Below are positions 26,021-36,505 of a stretch of 64,000 bases of DNA, one piece after another. Origin of the DNA: Pseudomonas sp. GM41(2012) (GTDB taxonomy: Bacteria; Pseudomonadota; Gammaproteobacteria; Pseudomonadales; Pseudomonadaceae). The notes under the pieces were generated by a model that was not told where the DNA came from, made no database searches, and saw nothing but the letters and a program-made list of their open reading frames with translations. Position numbers and translations under genes: made by a program. Each line of letters opens with the position of its first letter. Positions within the stretch are counted from its first letter, which is position 1. Location: NCBI RefSeq assembly GCF_000282315.2, contig NZ_AKJN02000006.1:1488001-1552000 (forward strand), written 5' to 3'.

Positions 26021-28876
26021 ATGACCACCCTCCTCGACACCCGTAACGAATTCATCGCCCGCCACATCGGCCCGCGTGCCGGCGACGAGCAAGCCATGCT
26101 CAACAGCCTCGGCTTCGACTCGCTGGAAGCCCTGAGCGCCAGCGTCATCCCCGACAGCATCAAGGGCACCAGCGTCCTCGGCCTCGAAGACGGCCTGAGC
26201 GAAGCCGATGCCCTGGCCTTGATCAAGTCCATCGCCGGCAAAAACCAGCTGTTCAAGACCTTCATCGGCCAGGGCTACTACGGCACCCACACGCCGTCGC
26301 CGATCCTGCGCAACCTGCTGGAAAACCCGGCCTGGTACACCGCCTACACCCCGTACCAACCGGAAATTTCCCAGGGCCGTCTCGAAGCGCTGCTGAACTT
26401 CCAGACCCTGATCAGCGACCTCACCGGCCTGCCGATCGCCAACGCCTCGCTGCTGGACGAAGCCACCGCCGCCGCCGAAGCGATGACCTTCTGCAAACGC
26501 CTGAGCAAGAACAAGGGCAGCCACGCCTTCTTCGCCTCCGTGCATTGCCACCCGCAAACCCTCGACGTATTACGCACCCGCGCCGAGCCGCTGGGCATCG
26601 ACGTGGTCGTGGGCGACGAGCGTGAACTGAGCGACGTGACGCCATTCTTCGGCGCCCTGCTGCAATACCCGGCGAGCAACGGTGACGTGTTTGATTACCG
26701 CGAACTGACCGAACGCTTCCACGCCGCCAACGCGCTGGTGGCCGTGGCCGCCGACCTGCTGGCCCTGACCGTACTGACCCCACCGGGCGAATTCGGCGCC
26801 GACGTGGCCATCGGCAGCGCGCAACGCTTCGGCGTGCCGCTGGGCTTCGGTGGCCCGCACGCGGCGTATTTCTCCACCAAGGATGCGTTCAAGCGCGACA
26901 TGCCGGGCCGTCTGGTCGGCGTCTCCGTCGACCGTTTCGGCAAGCCGGCCCTGCGCCTGGCGATGCAGACCCGCGAGCAACACATCCGCCGCGAGAAGGC
27001 CACCAGCAACATCTGCACCGCGCAAGTCTTGCTGGCCAACATCGCCAGCATGTACGCCGTGTACCACGGTCCGAAAGGCCTGACGCAGATCGCCAATCGC
27101 GTGCATCACCTGACCGCGATTCTGGCTAAAGGCTTGAGCGCATTGGGCCTGAAGGTCGAGCAGGAAAACTTCTTCGACACGTTGACGATCAAGACCGGCG
27201 CCCACACCGCCGCGTTGCACGAGAAGGCCCGTGCCCAGCAGATCAACCTGCGCGTGGTCGATGGCGAGCGTCTGGGCCTGTCCCTCGACGAAACCACGTC
27301 GCCAGCTGACGTAGAAACCCTGTGGGCCCTGCTGGCCGACGGCCAAACTCTGCCGGACTTCGCCGCCCTCGCCGCCTCCGTGCAAAGCACGATCCCGGCC
27401 GCGCTGCTGCGCCAGTCGCCGATCCTCAGCCACCCGGTGTTCAACCGCTACCACTCGGAAACCGAGCTGATGCGCTACCTGCGCAAACTGGCGGACAAGG
27501 ACCTGGCCCTGGACCGCACCATGATCCCGCTGGGCTCGTGCACCATGAAACTCAACGCCGCCAGCGAAATGATCCCGGTGACCTGGGCCGAATTCGGCGC
27601 CCTGCACCCGTTCGCCCCGGCCGAGCAAAGTGCCGGCTACCAGCAACTGACCGACGAGCTGGAAGCGATGCTCTGCGCCGCCACCGGTTACGACGCGATC
27701 AGCCTGCAACCGAACGCCGGTTCGCAAGGTGAATACGCCGGCCTGCTGGCGATTCGTGCCTATCACCAGAGCCGTGGCGAAGACCGTCGCGACATCTGCC
27801 TGATCCCGTCCTCGGCCCACGGCACCAACCCGGCCACCGCCAACATGGCCGGCATGCGCGTGGTGGTCACCGCTTGCGATGCCCGCGGCAACGTCGACAT
27901 CGAAGACCTGCGGGCCAAGGCCATCGAGCACCGCGAACACCTCGCCGCGCTGATGATCACCTACCCGTCGACCCACGGCGTGTTCGAAGAAGGCATCCGC
28001 GAAATCTGCGGCATCATTCACGACCACGGCGGCCAGGTGTACATCGACGGCGCCAACATGAACGCCATGGTCGGCCTCTGCGCGCCGGGCAAGTTCGGCG
28101 GCGACGTGTCGCACCTGAACCTGCACAAAACCTTCTGCATCCCGCACGGCGGTGGCGGTCCGGGCGTCGGTCCGATTGGCGTCAAGTCGCACCTGACGCC
28201 GTTCCTGCCGGGTCACGGCACCATGGAGCGTAAAGAAGGCGCGGTCTGCGCCGCACCGTTCGGCAGCGCGAGCATTTTGCCAATCACCTGGATGTACATT
28301 CGGATGATGGGCGGCGCCGGTCTGAAGCGCGCGTCGCAACTGGCGATCCTCAATGCCAACTACATTTCCCGTCGCCTCGAAGAGCATTACCCGGTGCTGT
28401 ACACCGGCAGCAACGGCCTGGTGGCGCACGAATGCATCCTCGATTTGCGTCCGCTGAAAGACAGCAGCGGCATCAGCGTCGATGACGTCGCCAAGCGCCT
28501 GATCGACTTCGGTTTCCACGCCCCGACCATGTCGTTCCCGGTCGCCGGCACGCTGATGATCGAGCCGACCGAAAGCGAATCCAAAGAAGAACTGGACCGC
28601 TTCTGCGACGCCATGATCCGCATCCGCGAAGAAATCCGCGCGGTGGAAAACGGCACCCTGGACAAGGACGACAACCCGCTGAAAAACGCCCCGCACACCG
28701 CGGCGGAAATCGTCGGCGAGTGGACGCATCCATATAGCCGTGAGCAAGCGGTTTACCCAATCGAAACCTTGATCGACGCCAAATACTGGCCACCCGTAGG
28801 TCGGGTCGACAACGTGTTCGGCGATCGCAACCTGATCTGCGCCTGCCCGTCGATCGCCGACTACCAGGACGCCTAA
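26021..28876 (+). CDS. gcvP: Glycine dehydrogenase (decarboxylating), P protein
   Basis: 951 residues, the single-chain form of the PLP-dependent P protein. It decarboxylates glycine and transfers the aminomethyl group to lipoyl-GcvH. The PLP Lys is in [20 protein letters not shown], with the glycine-rich loop right after. N- and C-terminal halves are both complete ([33 protein letters not shown]). The ATG at 26021 has GAGGA eight bases upstream; TTG 26015 is less likely. Ten bases separate it from gcvH, and a REP pair follows. Confidence 0.95.
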   Translation: MTTLLDTRNEFIARHIGPRAGDEQAMLNSLGFDSLEALSASVIPDSIKGTSVLGLEDGLSEADALALIKSIAGKNQLFKTFIGQGYYGTHTPSPILRNLLENPAWYTAYTPYQPEISQGRLEALLNFQTLISDLTGLPIANASLLDEATAAAEAMTFCKRLSKNKGSHAFFASVHCHPQTLDVLRTRAEPLGIDVVVGDERELSDVTPFFGALLQYPASNGDVFDYRELTERFHAANALVAVAADLLALTVLTPPGEFGADVAIGSAQRFGVPLGFGGPHAAYFSTKDAFKRDMPGRLVGVSVDRFGKPALRLAMQTREQHIRREKATSNICTAQVLLANIASMYAVYHGPKGLTQIANRVHHLTAILAKGLSALGLKVEQENFFDTLTIKTGAHTAALHEKARAQQINLRVVDGERLGLSLDETTSPADVETLWALLADGQTLPDFAALAASVQSTIPAALLRQSPILSHPVFNRYHSETELMRYLRKLADKDLALDRTMIPLGSCTMKLNAASEMIPVTWAEFGALHPFAPAEQSAGYQQLTDELEAMLCAATGYDAISLQPNAGSQGEYAGLLAIRAYHQSRGEDRRDICLIPSSAHGTNPATANMAGMRVVVTACDARGNVDIEDLRAKAIEHREHLAALMITYPSTHGVFEEGIREICGIIHDHGGQVYIDGANMNAMVGLCAPGKFGGDVSHLNLHKTFCIPHGGGGPGVGPIGVKSHLTPFLPGHGTMERKEGAVCAAPFGSASILPITWMYIRMMGGAGLKRASQLAILNANYISRRLEEHYPVLYTGSNGLVAHECILDLRPLKDSSGISVDDVAKRLIDFGFHAPTMSFPVAGTLMIEPTESESKEELDRFCDAMIRIREEIRAVENGTLDKDDNPLKNAPHTAAEIVGEWTHPYSREQAVYPIETLIDAKYWPPVGRVDNVFGDRNLICACPSIADYQDA

Positions 28877-28889
28877 AAACAACACCCCC

Positions 28890-28981
28890 CTGTAGGAGCA
28901 AAGCTTGCTCGCGATAGCCGTCACACGGTCCGCCTGATGAACCGCGTCATCGTTCATCGCGAGCAAGCTTTGCTCCTACAG
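28890..28981. repeat. REP pair between gcvP and glyA
   Basis: Perfect 26-bp arms (28890-28915 and 28956-28981) of the CTGTAGGAGCAAAGC subtype, spacer 40 bases. The hairpin sits inside an operon and could cause differential expression of glyA. Confidence 0.9.
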
Positions 28982-29017
28982 GTCAGCCAATCCAGAGAAC
29001 AAAAAGAGGACTCCACC

Positions 29018-30274
29018 ATGTTCAGCAAACACGACCAGATCAAAGGCTACGACGACGAACTGCTGGCAGCGATGAACGCCGAGGACGCACGTCAAGAGCA
29101 CCACATCGAGCTGATCGCTTCGGAAAACTACACCAGCCAACGGGTGATGGAAGCGCAAGGCAGCGGCCTGACCAACAAGTACGCCGAAGGCTATCCAGGT
29201 AAGCGCTATTACGGTGGCTGCGAGCACGTCGACGTGGTCGAACAATTGGCCATCGACCGCGCCAAACAGCTGTTCGACGCCGATTACGCCAACGTCCAGC
29301 CTCACTCCGGCAGCCAGGCCAACGCCGCGGTTTATCTGGCATTGCTGCAGGCCGGCGATACCGTGCTGGGCATGAGCCTGGCCCACGGCGGCCACCTGAC
29401 CCACGGCGCCAAAGTCAGTTTTTCCGGCAAGTTGTATAACGCCGTTCAGTATGGCATCGACACCGCGACCGGGCTGATCGATTACGACGAAGTCGAACGC
29501 CTGGCCGTCGAGCACCAGCCGAAAATGATCATCGCCGGCTTCTCTGCTTACTCGAAGACCCTGGACTTCCCACGCTTCCGGGCGATTGCCGACAAGGTCG
29601 GCGCTTATTTGTTTGTCGATATGGCCCACGTTGCCGGGCTGGTAGCGACCGGTCTGTATCCGAACCCGATTCCTTTTGCCGATGTCGTCACCACCACGAC
29701 CCACAAGACCCTGCGGGGTCCGCGTGGCGGCCTGATCCTGGCCAAGGCCAATCCGGAACTGGAGAAAAAACTCAACTCAGCGGTGTTCCCCGGCGGTCAG
29801 GGTGGCCCGTTGATGCATGTGATCGCGGCCAAGGCTGTGTGCTTCAAAGAAGCGCTGGAGCCAGCCTTCAAGACCTATCAAGCGCAAGTGATCCGCAACG
29901 CCCAGGCGATGGCAAAAGTCTTTATTGATCGAGGCTACGACGTGGTGTCGGGCGGTACCGACAACCACCTGTTCCTGGTCAGCCTGATTCGTCAGGGCCT
30001 GACCGGCAAAGACGCCGACGCCGCCCTTGGCCGTGCCGGTATCACCGTGAACAAGAACGCCGTACCGAACGATCCGCAATCGCCGTTCGTGACCTCCGGC
30101 CTGCGCATCGGCACGCCGGCGATCACCAGCCGTGGTTTCAAGGAAACCCAGAGCATCGAGCTGGCGGGCTGGATCTGCGACATCCTCGATCACCTCGGCG
30201 ATGCCGATGTCGAGGCTCACGTCGCCAGCCAGGCTGCTGCGATGTGCTCTGATTTCCCGGTCTACCGCGACTGA
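29018..30274 (+). CDS. glyA: Serine hydroxymethyltransferase
   Basis: 418 residues. PLP enzyme that converts glycine and 5,10-methylene-THF to serine, using the one-carbon unit released by glycine cleavage. Motifs: [27 protein letters not shown], and the PLP Lys in [13 protein letters not shown]. The ATG at 29018 has AGAGGA upstream; a longer frame reaching 28937 reads into the REP pair and is rejected. Together with gcvH and gcvP it forms the glycine-to-serine route. Confidence 0.95.
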   Translation: MFSKHDQIKGYDDELLAAMNAEDARQEHHIELIASENYTSQRVMEAQGSGLTNKYAEGYPGKRYYGGCEHVDVVEQLAIDRAKQLFDADYANVQPHSGSQANAAVYLALLQAGDTVLGMSLAHGGHLTHGAKVSFSGKLYNAVQYGIDTATGLIDYDEVERLAVEHQPKMIIAGFSAYSKTLDFPRFRAIADKVGAYLFVDMAHVAGLVATGLYPNPIPFADVVTTTTHKTLRGPRGGLILAKANPELEKKLNSAVFPGGQGGPLMHVIAAKAVCFKEALEPAFKTYQAQVIRNAQAMAKVFIDRGYDVVSGGTDNHLFLVSLIRQGLTGKDADAALGRAGITVNKNAVPNDPQSPFVTSGLRIGTPAITSRGFKETQSIELAGWICDILDHLGDADVEAHVASQAAAMCSDFPVYRD

Positions 30275-30290
30275 TTGCTCGGCACTATCC

Positions 30291-30382
30291 CTGTGGGAGG
30301 GAGCCTGCTCGCGATTGCGGAGTGACAGTCGACATCAATGTTGAATGATTAACCGCTATCGCGAGCAGGCTCGCTCCCACAG
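30291..30382. repeat. REP pair between glyA and lipA
   Basis: 25-bp arms (30291-30315 and 30358-30382) with a single mismatch, TGTGGGAG subtype. It occupies the place where sdaA and gcvT would be expected in this operon type. Confidence 0.88.
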
Positions 30383-30430
30383 GTTCCGATGCGATCTCGC
30401 CTCCCCCACTCGAACAGAAGAACACTACAC

Positions 30431-31447
30431 ATGAGCGTACTTGTGGAATCGACCGGCAAAGTGCCGGTAAAAATGGAAGTCGGTGTAAAACTGCGTGGTG
30501 CAGAAAAGGTCGCGCGGATTCCGGTGAAGATCATCCCGACCGATGAGTTCCCACGCAAACCCGACTGGATTCGCGTGCGCATTCCGATCTCCCCCGAGGT
30601 CGACCGGATCAAGCAGCTGCTGCGCAAACACAAGCTGCACAGCGTCTGTGAAGAAGCCTCCTGCCCGAACCTCGGCGAGTGTTTTTCCGGTGGCACCGCG
30701 ACTTTCATGATCATGGGTGACATCTGCACCCGCCGTTGCCCGTTCTGCGACGTCGGCCACGGCCGGCCGAAACCGCTGGATGCCGACGAGCCGATGAACC
30801 TCGCCGTGGCCATCGCCGACCTTCGCCTCAAGTACGTGGTGATCACCTCGGTGGACCGCGACGACTTGCGCGACGGCGGCGCCCAGCATTTCGTCGATTG
30901 CCTGCGCGAAATCCGCACGCTGTCGCCGGGCGTGCAACTGGAAACCCTGGTGCCGGATTACCGTGGCCGCATGGACGTCGCCCTGGCGATCACCGCCACT
31001 GAACCACCCGATGTGTTCAACCACAATCTGGAGACCGTCCCGCGCCTGTACAAAGCCGCGCGGCCGGGTTCGGATTTCGAGTGGTCACTGGATTTGCTGC
31101 AGAAGTTCAAGCTAATGGTCCCGCATGTACCGACCAAATCCGGCCTGATGCTGGGCCTTGGCGAGACCGACGAGGAAGTCATCGAAGTCATGCAGCGCAT
31201 GCGTGAGCACGATGTCGACATGCTCACCCTCGGCCAATACCTGCAACCGTCGCGCAGTCACTTGCCGGTCCAGCGTTTCGTCCACCCGGACGTATTCGCC
31301 TGGTTTGCCGAGGAAGGTACGCGGATGGGCTTCAAGAACGTTGCCTCCGGTCCGCTGGTGCGTTCGTCCTACCATGCGGACCAACAAGTTCAGCGGGCAA
31401 CGAGCACTGTGGATTCTCTCCTTACTGCTGAATTCGATTCCCCTTGA
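30431..31447 (+). CDS. lipA: Lipoyl synthase
   Basis: 338 residues. Radical-SAM enzyme that inserts two sulfurs into octanoyl-protein, here most likely octanoyl-GcvH. The auxiliary cluster is C73-x4-C78-x5-C84 ([12 protein letters not shown]) and the radical-SAM cluster C99-x3-C103-x2-C106 (CTRRCPFC); the C-terminal RSSYHADQQ serine ligand is present. It is probably a second copy, dedicated to the gcv operon, since the housekeeping lipA usually sits with lipB. The last 26 bases overlap the converging HxlR gene. The ATG at 30431 lacks a clear ribosome site. Confidence 0.93.
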   Translation: MSVLVESTGKVPVKMEVGVKLRGAEKVARIPVKIIPTDEFPRKPDWIRVRIPISPEVDRIKQLLRKHKLHSVCEEASCPNLGECFSGGTATFMIMGDICTRRCPFCDVGHGRPKPLDADEPMNLAVAIADLRLKYVVITSVDRDDLRDGGAQHFVDCLREIRTLSPGVQLETLVPDYRGRMDVALAITATEPPDVFNHNLETVPRLYKAARPGSDFEWSLDLLQKFKLMVPHVPTKSGLMLGLGETDEEVIEVMQRMREHDVDMLTLGQYLQPSRSHLPVQRFVHPDVFAWFAEEGTRMGFKNVASGPLVRSSYHADQQVQRATSTVDSLLTAEFDSP

Positions 31448-31931
31448 AAGCCTCACGCCGTGCGTTGCGTTCTTCGATGTAGGCGGCGCTCGGCTCGCTG
31501 ATCAGCTCTTCACGGCGCAAGAGTTCGCCGCAATGTTCGCAAAGCGGGCCTAGCCCGGCGGGCTGGCCACAGGTTTTGTGGGTATAAACGACCGCCAACT
31601 CCTCCTCTGGCGACTTGCACCAGGCTTCTCCCCACGCGCGCAGTGCAAGCACCACCGAATAGAAGGCCTGCCCTTTCGGGGTGAGGTGATATTCGTAGCG
31701 TGGCGGCCGCTCGTTGTAAGGACGGCGTGCGACGAGTCCGTCAGCCTCCATACTCTTCAGGCGTGCGGCGATCATTTGCGGAGTTCCTCCGGTCTGCGCC
31801 TGGATCTCGTCGAATCGATGGCTCCCCATGAACAACTCACGCAGGACCAATACGGTCCAGCGGTCGCCCACGACCGCCTCAGCCCGCGCAATCGGGCACA
31901 GGGTTTGCGCAGCACTTGTGTTTACCGACAT
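31422..31931 (-). CDS. HxlR-family transcriptional regulator
   Basis: 169 residues. Winged-helix HxlR domain near the N-terminus: [22 protein letters not shown], then [20 protein letters not shown]. An extra C-terminal region holds two Cys pairs (HKTCGQPAG and LCEHCGELL) that may bind zinc or sense redox state. It diverges from the isochorismatase gene, with a TATGATTATCATA dyad in the gap. It probably represses the isochorismatase-dehydrogenase pair. Its 3' end overlaps lipA tail to tail. Confidence 0.88.
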   Translation of the reverse strand: MSVNTSAAQTLCPIARAEAVVGDRWTVLVLRELFMGSHRFDEIQAQTGGTPQMIAARLKSMEADGLVARRPYNERPPRYEYHLTPKGQAFYSVVLALRAWGEAWCKSPEEELAVVYTHKTCGQPAGLGPLCEHCGELLRREELISEPSAAYIEERNARREAFKGNRIQQ

Positions 31932-31956
31932 AAGGACTTGCCTCTTCTACAGTTAC

Positions 31957-31969
31957 TATGATTATCATA
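31957..31969. promoter_or_regulatory. Candidate HxlR operator
   Basis: TATGATTATCATA is symmetric around a central T and lies in the 100-base divergent region between the HxlR gene and the isochorismatase gene. Confidence 0.5.
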
Positions 31970-32031
31970 TCTAAAGCGTACCTGGGCAAGCCCTCGGCAC
32001 GAGTCATCCAAAATCCCTGGAGAAAACCGCC

Positions 32032-32661
32032 ATGTCCAAAGCCATTTATCCCCTCAACAGAACCGCGTATCTGCTGGTCGATCCTTACAATGATTTCCTG
32101 TCGGAAGGCGGAAAGATCTACCCCTTGATCGAGCCGATTGCCGAGCAAGTCGGCCTGCTCGACAATCTGCGCGCCCTCGACCGCGCCGTGCGTGCACTCG
32201 ATATTCCGGTGGTCATCGTACCGCACCGCCGTTGGCAGCAAGGCGACTACGAAGGCTGGGATCATCCAAGCCCTACCCAATGCAAGGTCATGCATATGCA
32301 TCACTTCGCACGCGGAGAATGGGGCGGCGAATGGCATCCCGATTTCGCGCCAAAGGATGGCGACATCGTCGTTCAGGAACATTGGGGCTCGAGCGGCTTT
32401 GCCAATACCGACCTTGATTTTCGCCTCAAGCAGAAAGGCATCACGCACGTGATCATCGTTGGCCTGCTGGCGAATACCTGCATCGAGGCAACCGCGCGCT
32501 ACGCCGTGGAACTCGGTTACCACGTCACACTGGTGCGTGATGCGACCGCAGCCTTCAAACCGGAAATGATGCATGCCGCGCATGAACTCAACGGCCCCAC
32601 GTTCGCCCACGCCATTGTGGCGACGGACGAGCTCATCGCGTCTCTGGCACAACAGGGGTGA
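32032..32661 (+). CDS. Isochorismatase-family cysteine hydrolase
   Basis: 209 residues. The catalytic Asp is in LLVDPYNDFL near residue 17, and the nucleophile Cys is in LLANTCIEATARYAVELGY. The family includes nicotinamidases, carbamoyl hydrolases and true isochorismatases; the substrate cannot be told. It is directly coupled to the dehydrogenase gene that follows (a GTG overlaps its stop) and divergent from an HxlR regulator, so the two enzymes probably detoxify or degrade one compound. Confidence 0.83.
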   Translation: MSKAIYPLNRTAYLLVDPYNDFLSEGGKIYPLIEPIAEQVGLLDNLRALDRAVRALDIPVVIVPHRRWQQGDYEGWDHPSPTQCKVMHMHHFARGEWGGEWHPDFAPKDGDIVVQEHWGSSGFANTDLDFRLKQKGITHVIIVGLLANTCIEATARYAVELGYHVTLVRDATAAFKPEMMHAAHELNGPTFAHAIVATDELIASLAQQG

Positions 32662-32666
32662 CACAC

Positions 32667-34232
32667 ATGAAATTGACTGGAAACCTCATTATTGGCGCAA
32701 ACGAAGTCCCGGCCACTGAAGGGACAATGAAGGCGCTCAACCCCGCAACCAACCAGTTGATCGAGCCGGATTTCGCATTCGGTGGCGTGGCGGAAGTCGA
32801 CCAGGCGGCGACGCTCGCCGACGAAGCATTTGACCATTACAGCCATACCTCGCTCAGCCGGCGCGCGGCGTTCCTGGAAAGCATTGCCGACAATCTCGAC
32901 GCTGTCCGTCATGAGCTTGCCGCACGGGCAGCGCTCGAAACGGGCCTGCCTGAGGCTCAGCTTGAGGGCGAAGCGGCAAAAGCCGCCACCCAGTTTCGCC
33001 AATTCGCGGAGGTCGTACGCAAAGGACGCTTCCTGCAGTTGGCCATCGATCCGGCACAGCCACATCGTCAACCCCGCCCACGCATGGATCATCGACTTCA
33101 GAAAATGGCGATCGGCCCGGTGGCTATTTTCGGTGCGAGTAATTTTCCCATTTCGTATTCGGTCGCAGGTGGCGATACCGCTTCAGCGCTGGCAGCCGGC
33201 GCGACCGTCGTCGTGAAGGCGCATAACGCCCATCCAGGCGCATCAGAAATTCAGGCGCGTGCCATCCGCAAGGCGGTGCAAGAGAACGGACTGCCAGAGG
33301 GTGTTTTCACGATGGTGCGTGGCAGTGGCAACTCGATCGGCGAAGCCTTGGTCGATCATCCGTTGATCAAGGCTGTGACGTTCACCGGCTCGGAGGGTGG
33401 CGGCATGGCGCTGTACCGGCGTGCGCAGCAACGCCCCGATCCCATTCCCGTGTTCACCGAGATGACCAGCGTCAACCCCACGTTCATCCTGCCCCATGCG
33501 CTGGCCGCGCGTGGAGCGCAAATCGGTGATGGCTTTATCGAACGCATGCTGGTCAATGTGGGGCAAGCCTGCCTCAGGCCTGCCATCCTCTTCGCCATCA
33601 AAGGGGCTGGCTATGAAGCGCTGCGCGCCGCCATGGTCAAGCGCGTCACCGAAGCATCGGCGCGCACCATGCTGACGCCGGGTATTCATGCGTCCTACTC
33701 GAACGGCCTCGCCGCAATGGAGAGCGTTGGTGCAAATCGCGTCGCCGAAGGCTCGCTAGCCAACGCAGATTTTGATGGCCAATCGGTGTTGCATGAGGTC
33801 GACGGTCAACGCTTCCTGACCGAAACGGTACTTGCGCAAGAAGTATTCGGTCCTTCAGCCCTGCTGGTGAACGTCAAGGATGAGGATGAACTGCTCGCCG
33901 TCGCTCGCTCGCTCAAGGGCCAGCTCAGCGCCGCCATGCATCTTGATGAGCGCGATATGCCACTGGCTCATCGCTTGCTGCCGGTCCTGGAGCGGCGCAC
34001 CGGGCGAATCGTTGTCAACGCTTTCGCGCATCCTCAAGAGGTGTCTTTCGCCACCATCCACGGTGGACCGTTTCCGGCAACGTCGGACAGCCGTTTCACC
34101 TCGGTGGGCATGACGTCGATTGAACGCTTTTTGCGCCCGGTGTCCTACCAGGGTTTTCCTGATGCGCTTTTGCCTGAGTCATTGCGCGAGCTCGATCCCT
34201 TGGGGCTGCCTCGCCTCGTAGACGGCCAATAA
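32667..34232 (+). CDS. Aldehyde dehydrogenase, ketoglutarate-semialdehyde/2,5-dioxovalerate type
   Basis: 521 residues, the length of the NADP-linked KGSADH clade. Motifs: GPVAIFGASNFPISYSVAGGD, FTEMTSVNPTFILP with the general base, and the nucleophile Cys in LVNVGQACLRP. The clade oxidises 2-oxoglutarate semialdehyde at the end of pentose, glucarate or hydroxyproline routes, but no such genes are nearby. The ATG at 32667 and the GTG at 32658, which overlaps the previous stop, are both possible starts. Confidence 0.82.
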   Translation: MKLTGNLIIGANEVPATEGTMKALNPATNQLIEPDFAFGGVAEVDQAATLADEAFDHYSHTSLSRRAAFLESIADNLDAVRHELAARAALETGLPEAQLEGEAAKAATQFRQFAEVVRKGRFLQLAIDPAQPHRQPRPRMDHRLQKMAIGPVAIFGASNFPISYSVAGGDTASALAAGATVVVKAHNAHPGASEIQARAIRKAVQENGLPEGVFTMVRGSGNSIGEALVDHPLIKAVTFTGSEGGGMALYRRAQQRPDPIPVFTEMTSVNPTFILPHALAARGAQIGDGFIERMLVNVGQACLRPAILFAIKGAGYEALRAAMVKRVTEASARTMLTPGIHASYSNGLAAMESVGANRVAEGSLANADFDGQSVLHEVDGQRFLTETVLAQEVFGPSALLVNVKDEDELLAVARSLKGQLSAAMHLDERDMPLAHRLLPVLERRTGRIVVNAFAHPQEVSFATIHGGPFPATSDSRFTSVGMTSIERFLRPVSYQGFPDALLPESLRELDPLGLPRLVDGQ

Positions 34233-34313
34233 AAGCCATCCTTGAAGCAGTCTTTGCCAACCCGCCCGGTGGCGCCCGCTCGTTGAGCGGGACCGCCGGA
34301 TAAGTTCGCGGAC

Positions 34314-34694
34314 TCAGCCCTTGGCCGCCATCGCGGTGACTTCCACGCGCATGCCTTCAACCGCCAGGGAAGCCACACCAACGGCAGCCCGAACCGGCCA
34401 AGGCTTGGCGAAGAAGCGCTGGTAGACCTCGTTGAAGGCGGCGCGGTCGGCCATGTCGGTAAGGTAGATGGTCAGATGCAGAACCCGGTCCATCGAACTG
34501 CCGGCGTGTTCCAGCGCAACCTTGAGCGCCTGCAGCGTGCACTCGCTTTGCAGGGTGATGTCGCCCAATTCCAGACTGCCATCGGCGCGGGTGGGGATCT
34601 GAGTGGAGACCAGCAGGCCGCCGAAACCGGCGACATCCGAGGAGATGGATTGCGGATCGGGGTCGGGAAGAAAGGTGATGTCGTGGTTTGCCAT
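34314..34694 (-). CDS. RidA family protein (YjgF/YER057c/UK114)
   Basis: 126 residues. RidA-type fold with GGLLVSTQIPTR, an internal LGDITLQSECTLQALKVALEHAG helix pair and the C-terminal PVRAAVGVASLAVEGMRVEV. RidA proteins speed hydrolysis of reactive enamine and imine intermediates; the conserved Arg of PVRAAVGV is the usual carboxylate-binding residue. It stands alone and converges on the dehydrogenase gene. Confidence 0.87.
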   Translation of the reverse strand: MANHDITFLPDPDPQSISSDVAGFGGLLVSTQIPTRADGSLELGDITLQSECTLQALKVALEHAGSSMDRVLHLTIYLTDMADRAAFNEVYQRFFAKPWPVRAAVGVASLAVEGMRVEVTAMAAKG

Positions 34695-34835
34695 GGGTGT
34701 CTCTTGTTTGAGGGGGTAAAGGGGCCGTCGAGTATATAGCGGCTGGAAAACCCGGTGTGGAACGCTCAGTTTGATAGCGATGTCTTCAGGCTTGAGACGC
34801 CAATGCTTGTGTAGCCAAAATACGCCAGGGAAAGG

Positions 34836-35294
34836 TCATTCCAGTAGCGAGACCAGGCGCGGTTCAATCGAGGTCTCAAACACCTCAAGCAGCGCCAGCG
34901 TCACCGGCAGCTTGAAGCGCCGGCGTCCCGCGCTGCCGGGATTGAGGTAGAGCTGTTCGCCCCGCCATTCTATGCGGGGCTTGTGCGAATGGCCGGTGAT
35001 CACCAGCCTGATGCCTGCATCAAGCACGGCGGGGAGATCGGCACTGTCATGTACCAGCAAGGTCTGCCATCCGTTCAGGTCGAAACATAGGCCGTCGGCG
35101 AGATTTTCCGCCCAAGGGGCGTCCAGGTCATTGTTCCCGCGGACCACGTGCAGCGGGGCTATTGACGCCAGTTGATCGAGAATTTCGGGATTGCCGATGT
35201 CGCCCGCATGAATAATCCGTTCGCAACCCTGCAGTGCGGCAAGGGCTTCGGCGCGGAGCAAGCCATGGGTATCGGAAATCACGCCCACTTTCAT
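34836..35294 (-). CDS. Metallophosphoesterase, YfcE/MJ0936 type
   Basis: 152 residues. All calcineurin-like metal motifs are seen: VISDTHGLL, HAGDIG, RGNND and VTGHSHKP. Small proteins of this type are phosphodiesterases of unknown natural substrate. The ATG at 35294 has GGAG seven bases upstream and starts at the first motif. It follows the GFA gene on the same strand by 33 bases. Confidence 0.87.
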   Translation of the reverse strand: MKVGVISDTHGLLRAEALAALQGCERIIHAGDIGNPEILDQLASIAPLHVVRGNNDLDAPWAENLADGLCFDLNGWQTLLVHDSADLPAVLDAGIRLVITGHSHKPRIEWRGEQLYLNPGSAGRRRFKLPVTLALLEVFETSIEPRLVSLLE

Positions 35295-35327
35295 GCAACG
35301 CTCCAGATCCGGTTCATGCATCGGCAC

Positions 35328-35720
35328 CTATTCCTCAAAGCGACCCGTGGCATCACGATCGCGCTCGTATCGTTTTGTGAGCGGAAACGGCGGCAACCAG
35401 GACTCGCGACGCACGATCCAGCTTTCGTAGGTTGGCATCAGTTGGTCTGGCGCATCCAGGGACCCCAGGTTCACTTCGATTTCGTCGTCGGTGCGGGCAA
35501 AAACGGACGAGCCACAGCGGGGACAGAAAAACCGCCCGGCGTAGTCGCGTGTTTCACCTTCGATCGTCACCGCACTCTGAGGGAATATCGCGGATGCATG
35601 AAAAAGCGCCCCATGATGCTTGCGGCAGTCGAGACAGTGACAAAGGCCGACCCGATACGGGAGTCCCGACGCCTCAATCCGGACGTTGCCGCACAGGCAA
35701 CCCCCCGTGAATCGCTCCAT
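35328..35720 (-). CDS. GFA-family zinc protein (formaldehyde-activating-enzyme-like)
   Basis: 130 residues. The beta-sandwich zinc fold carries three Cys sets: GGCLCGNVR, LCHCLDCRKHHG and FFCPRCGSSVF. The original member was named for glutathione-dependent formaldehyde activation, but most relatives lack a proven activity. GAGGAG precedes the ATG. It probably forms a transcript with the phosphoesterase downstream. Confidence 0.87.
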   Translation of the reverse strand: MERFTGGCLCGNVRIEASGLPYRVGLCHCLDCRKHHGALFHASAIFPQSAVTIEGETRDYAGRFFCPRCGSSVFARTDDEIEVNLGSLDAPDQLMPTYESWIVRRESWLPPFPLTKRYERDRDATGRFEE

Positions 35721-35872
35721 GCTGCGTCTCCTCTGAAATCAAGCAGTCGGAACGTGATGACTTGCGCGCGGCCTGTGCACGACTCTTAAGCCTAGACCCG
35801 GCGTTCCCCGTTTGCCAGAAGGGCAAAAACCCTATGGGCAAACCGGATCGGAGCACTCTATGATTGAACCCC

Positions 35873-36274
35873 ATGACCACCACGCCTGCGATCCGCCAAC
35901 CCTGCCCGCCCGGCGCCTGCGACTGCGGGCGTGACCCGCTGCTGGAAACACCGGGGGCGGACGTGCGCATTCTGTTTCTGACCCGTTCAGAGGAAAAGCG
36001 CCTGATCGAACGCCTGGAAAACCTCCAGAGCCTGAGTGATCTGGAGCGCCTGCAACAGCGGATGTATGAGCAGTTGGGCATCCGCGTCGACATCGCCCCC
36101 GGTTTCAACGAAGTACGCACCATGCGCGGTATCGGTATCAACCTTGGCGAACAACCGGGGCTATGCCGCAAAACCCGTCAGTCGATCCCGGCCGCGATTC
36201 GTCGCGCACTGGAGAAGCGCCCGGAGATTGCCTACGCGCTGCTCAACGCCAACGACCTGTTGCGCGATGCGTGA
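35873..36274 (+). CDS. Conserved-looking protein of unknown function
   Basis: 133 residues, predicted cytoplasmic. A Cys-rich start (CPPGACDCGRD) is followed by a charged helix with a Leu pattern (RLIERLENLQSLSDLERLQQR) and a basic segment (CRKTRQSIPAAIRRALEKRP). The Cys cluster could bind metal. No domain recognised. The ATG at 35873 is preferred over an upstream TTG. It is divergent from the GFA gene. Confidence 0.6.
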   Translation: MTTTPAIRQPCPPGACDCGRDPLLETPGADVRILFLTRSEEKRLIERLENLQSLSDLERLQQRMYEQLGIRVDIAPGFNEVRTMRGIGINLGEQPGLCRKTRQSIPAAIRRALEKRPEIAYALLNANDLLRDA

Positions 36275-36505
36275 AATCAGCCCCATGAACATCGTCCTCC
36301 AGGCACCTGCAAAATTCGTTGCCATGCAACGAAACAGGATCAGCGGTCATACGCAGAGTCTGGCCCGCTGCTATGCCTTCTCATGGGAGCAGTGGTTTCA
36401 AGCCAGTCAGGGATGAAGCTGGACACTCAAGCGTGACCGTGGTCCCGGCACCCGCCAGGTGTGCGCGAAGAGCAACAGGTGCCAATCCGTAGCAGGAGGT
36501 GGCCA

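Noticed and set aside
26570..28966. A 798-codon open frame on the minus strand opposite gcvP.
   Set aside because: gcvP is unmistakable on the plus strand; the opposite frame is rich in Gly, Arg, Val and His without domain content, as expected of an antisense shadow.
25241..30382. Recurring TGTGGGAGC-type repeats considered as a CRISPR array.
   Set aside because: They are single inverted pairs in separate gaps, not direct repeats with regular spacers, and no cas genes are present.
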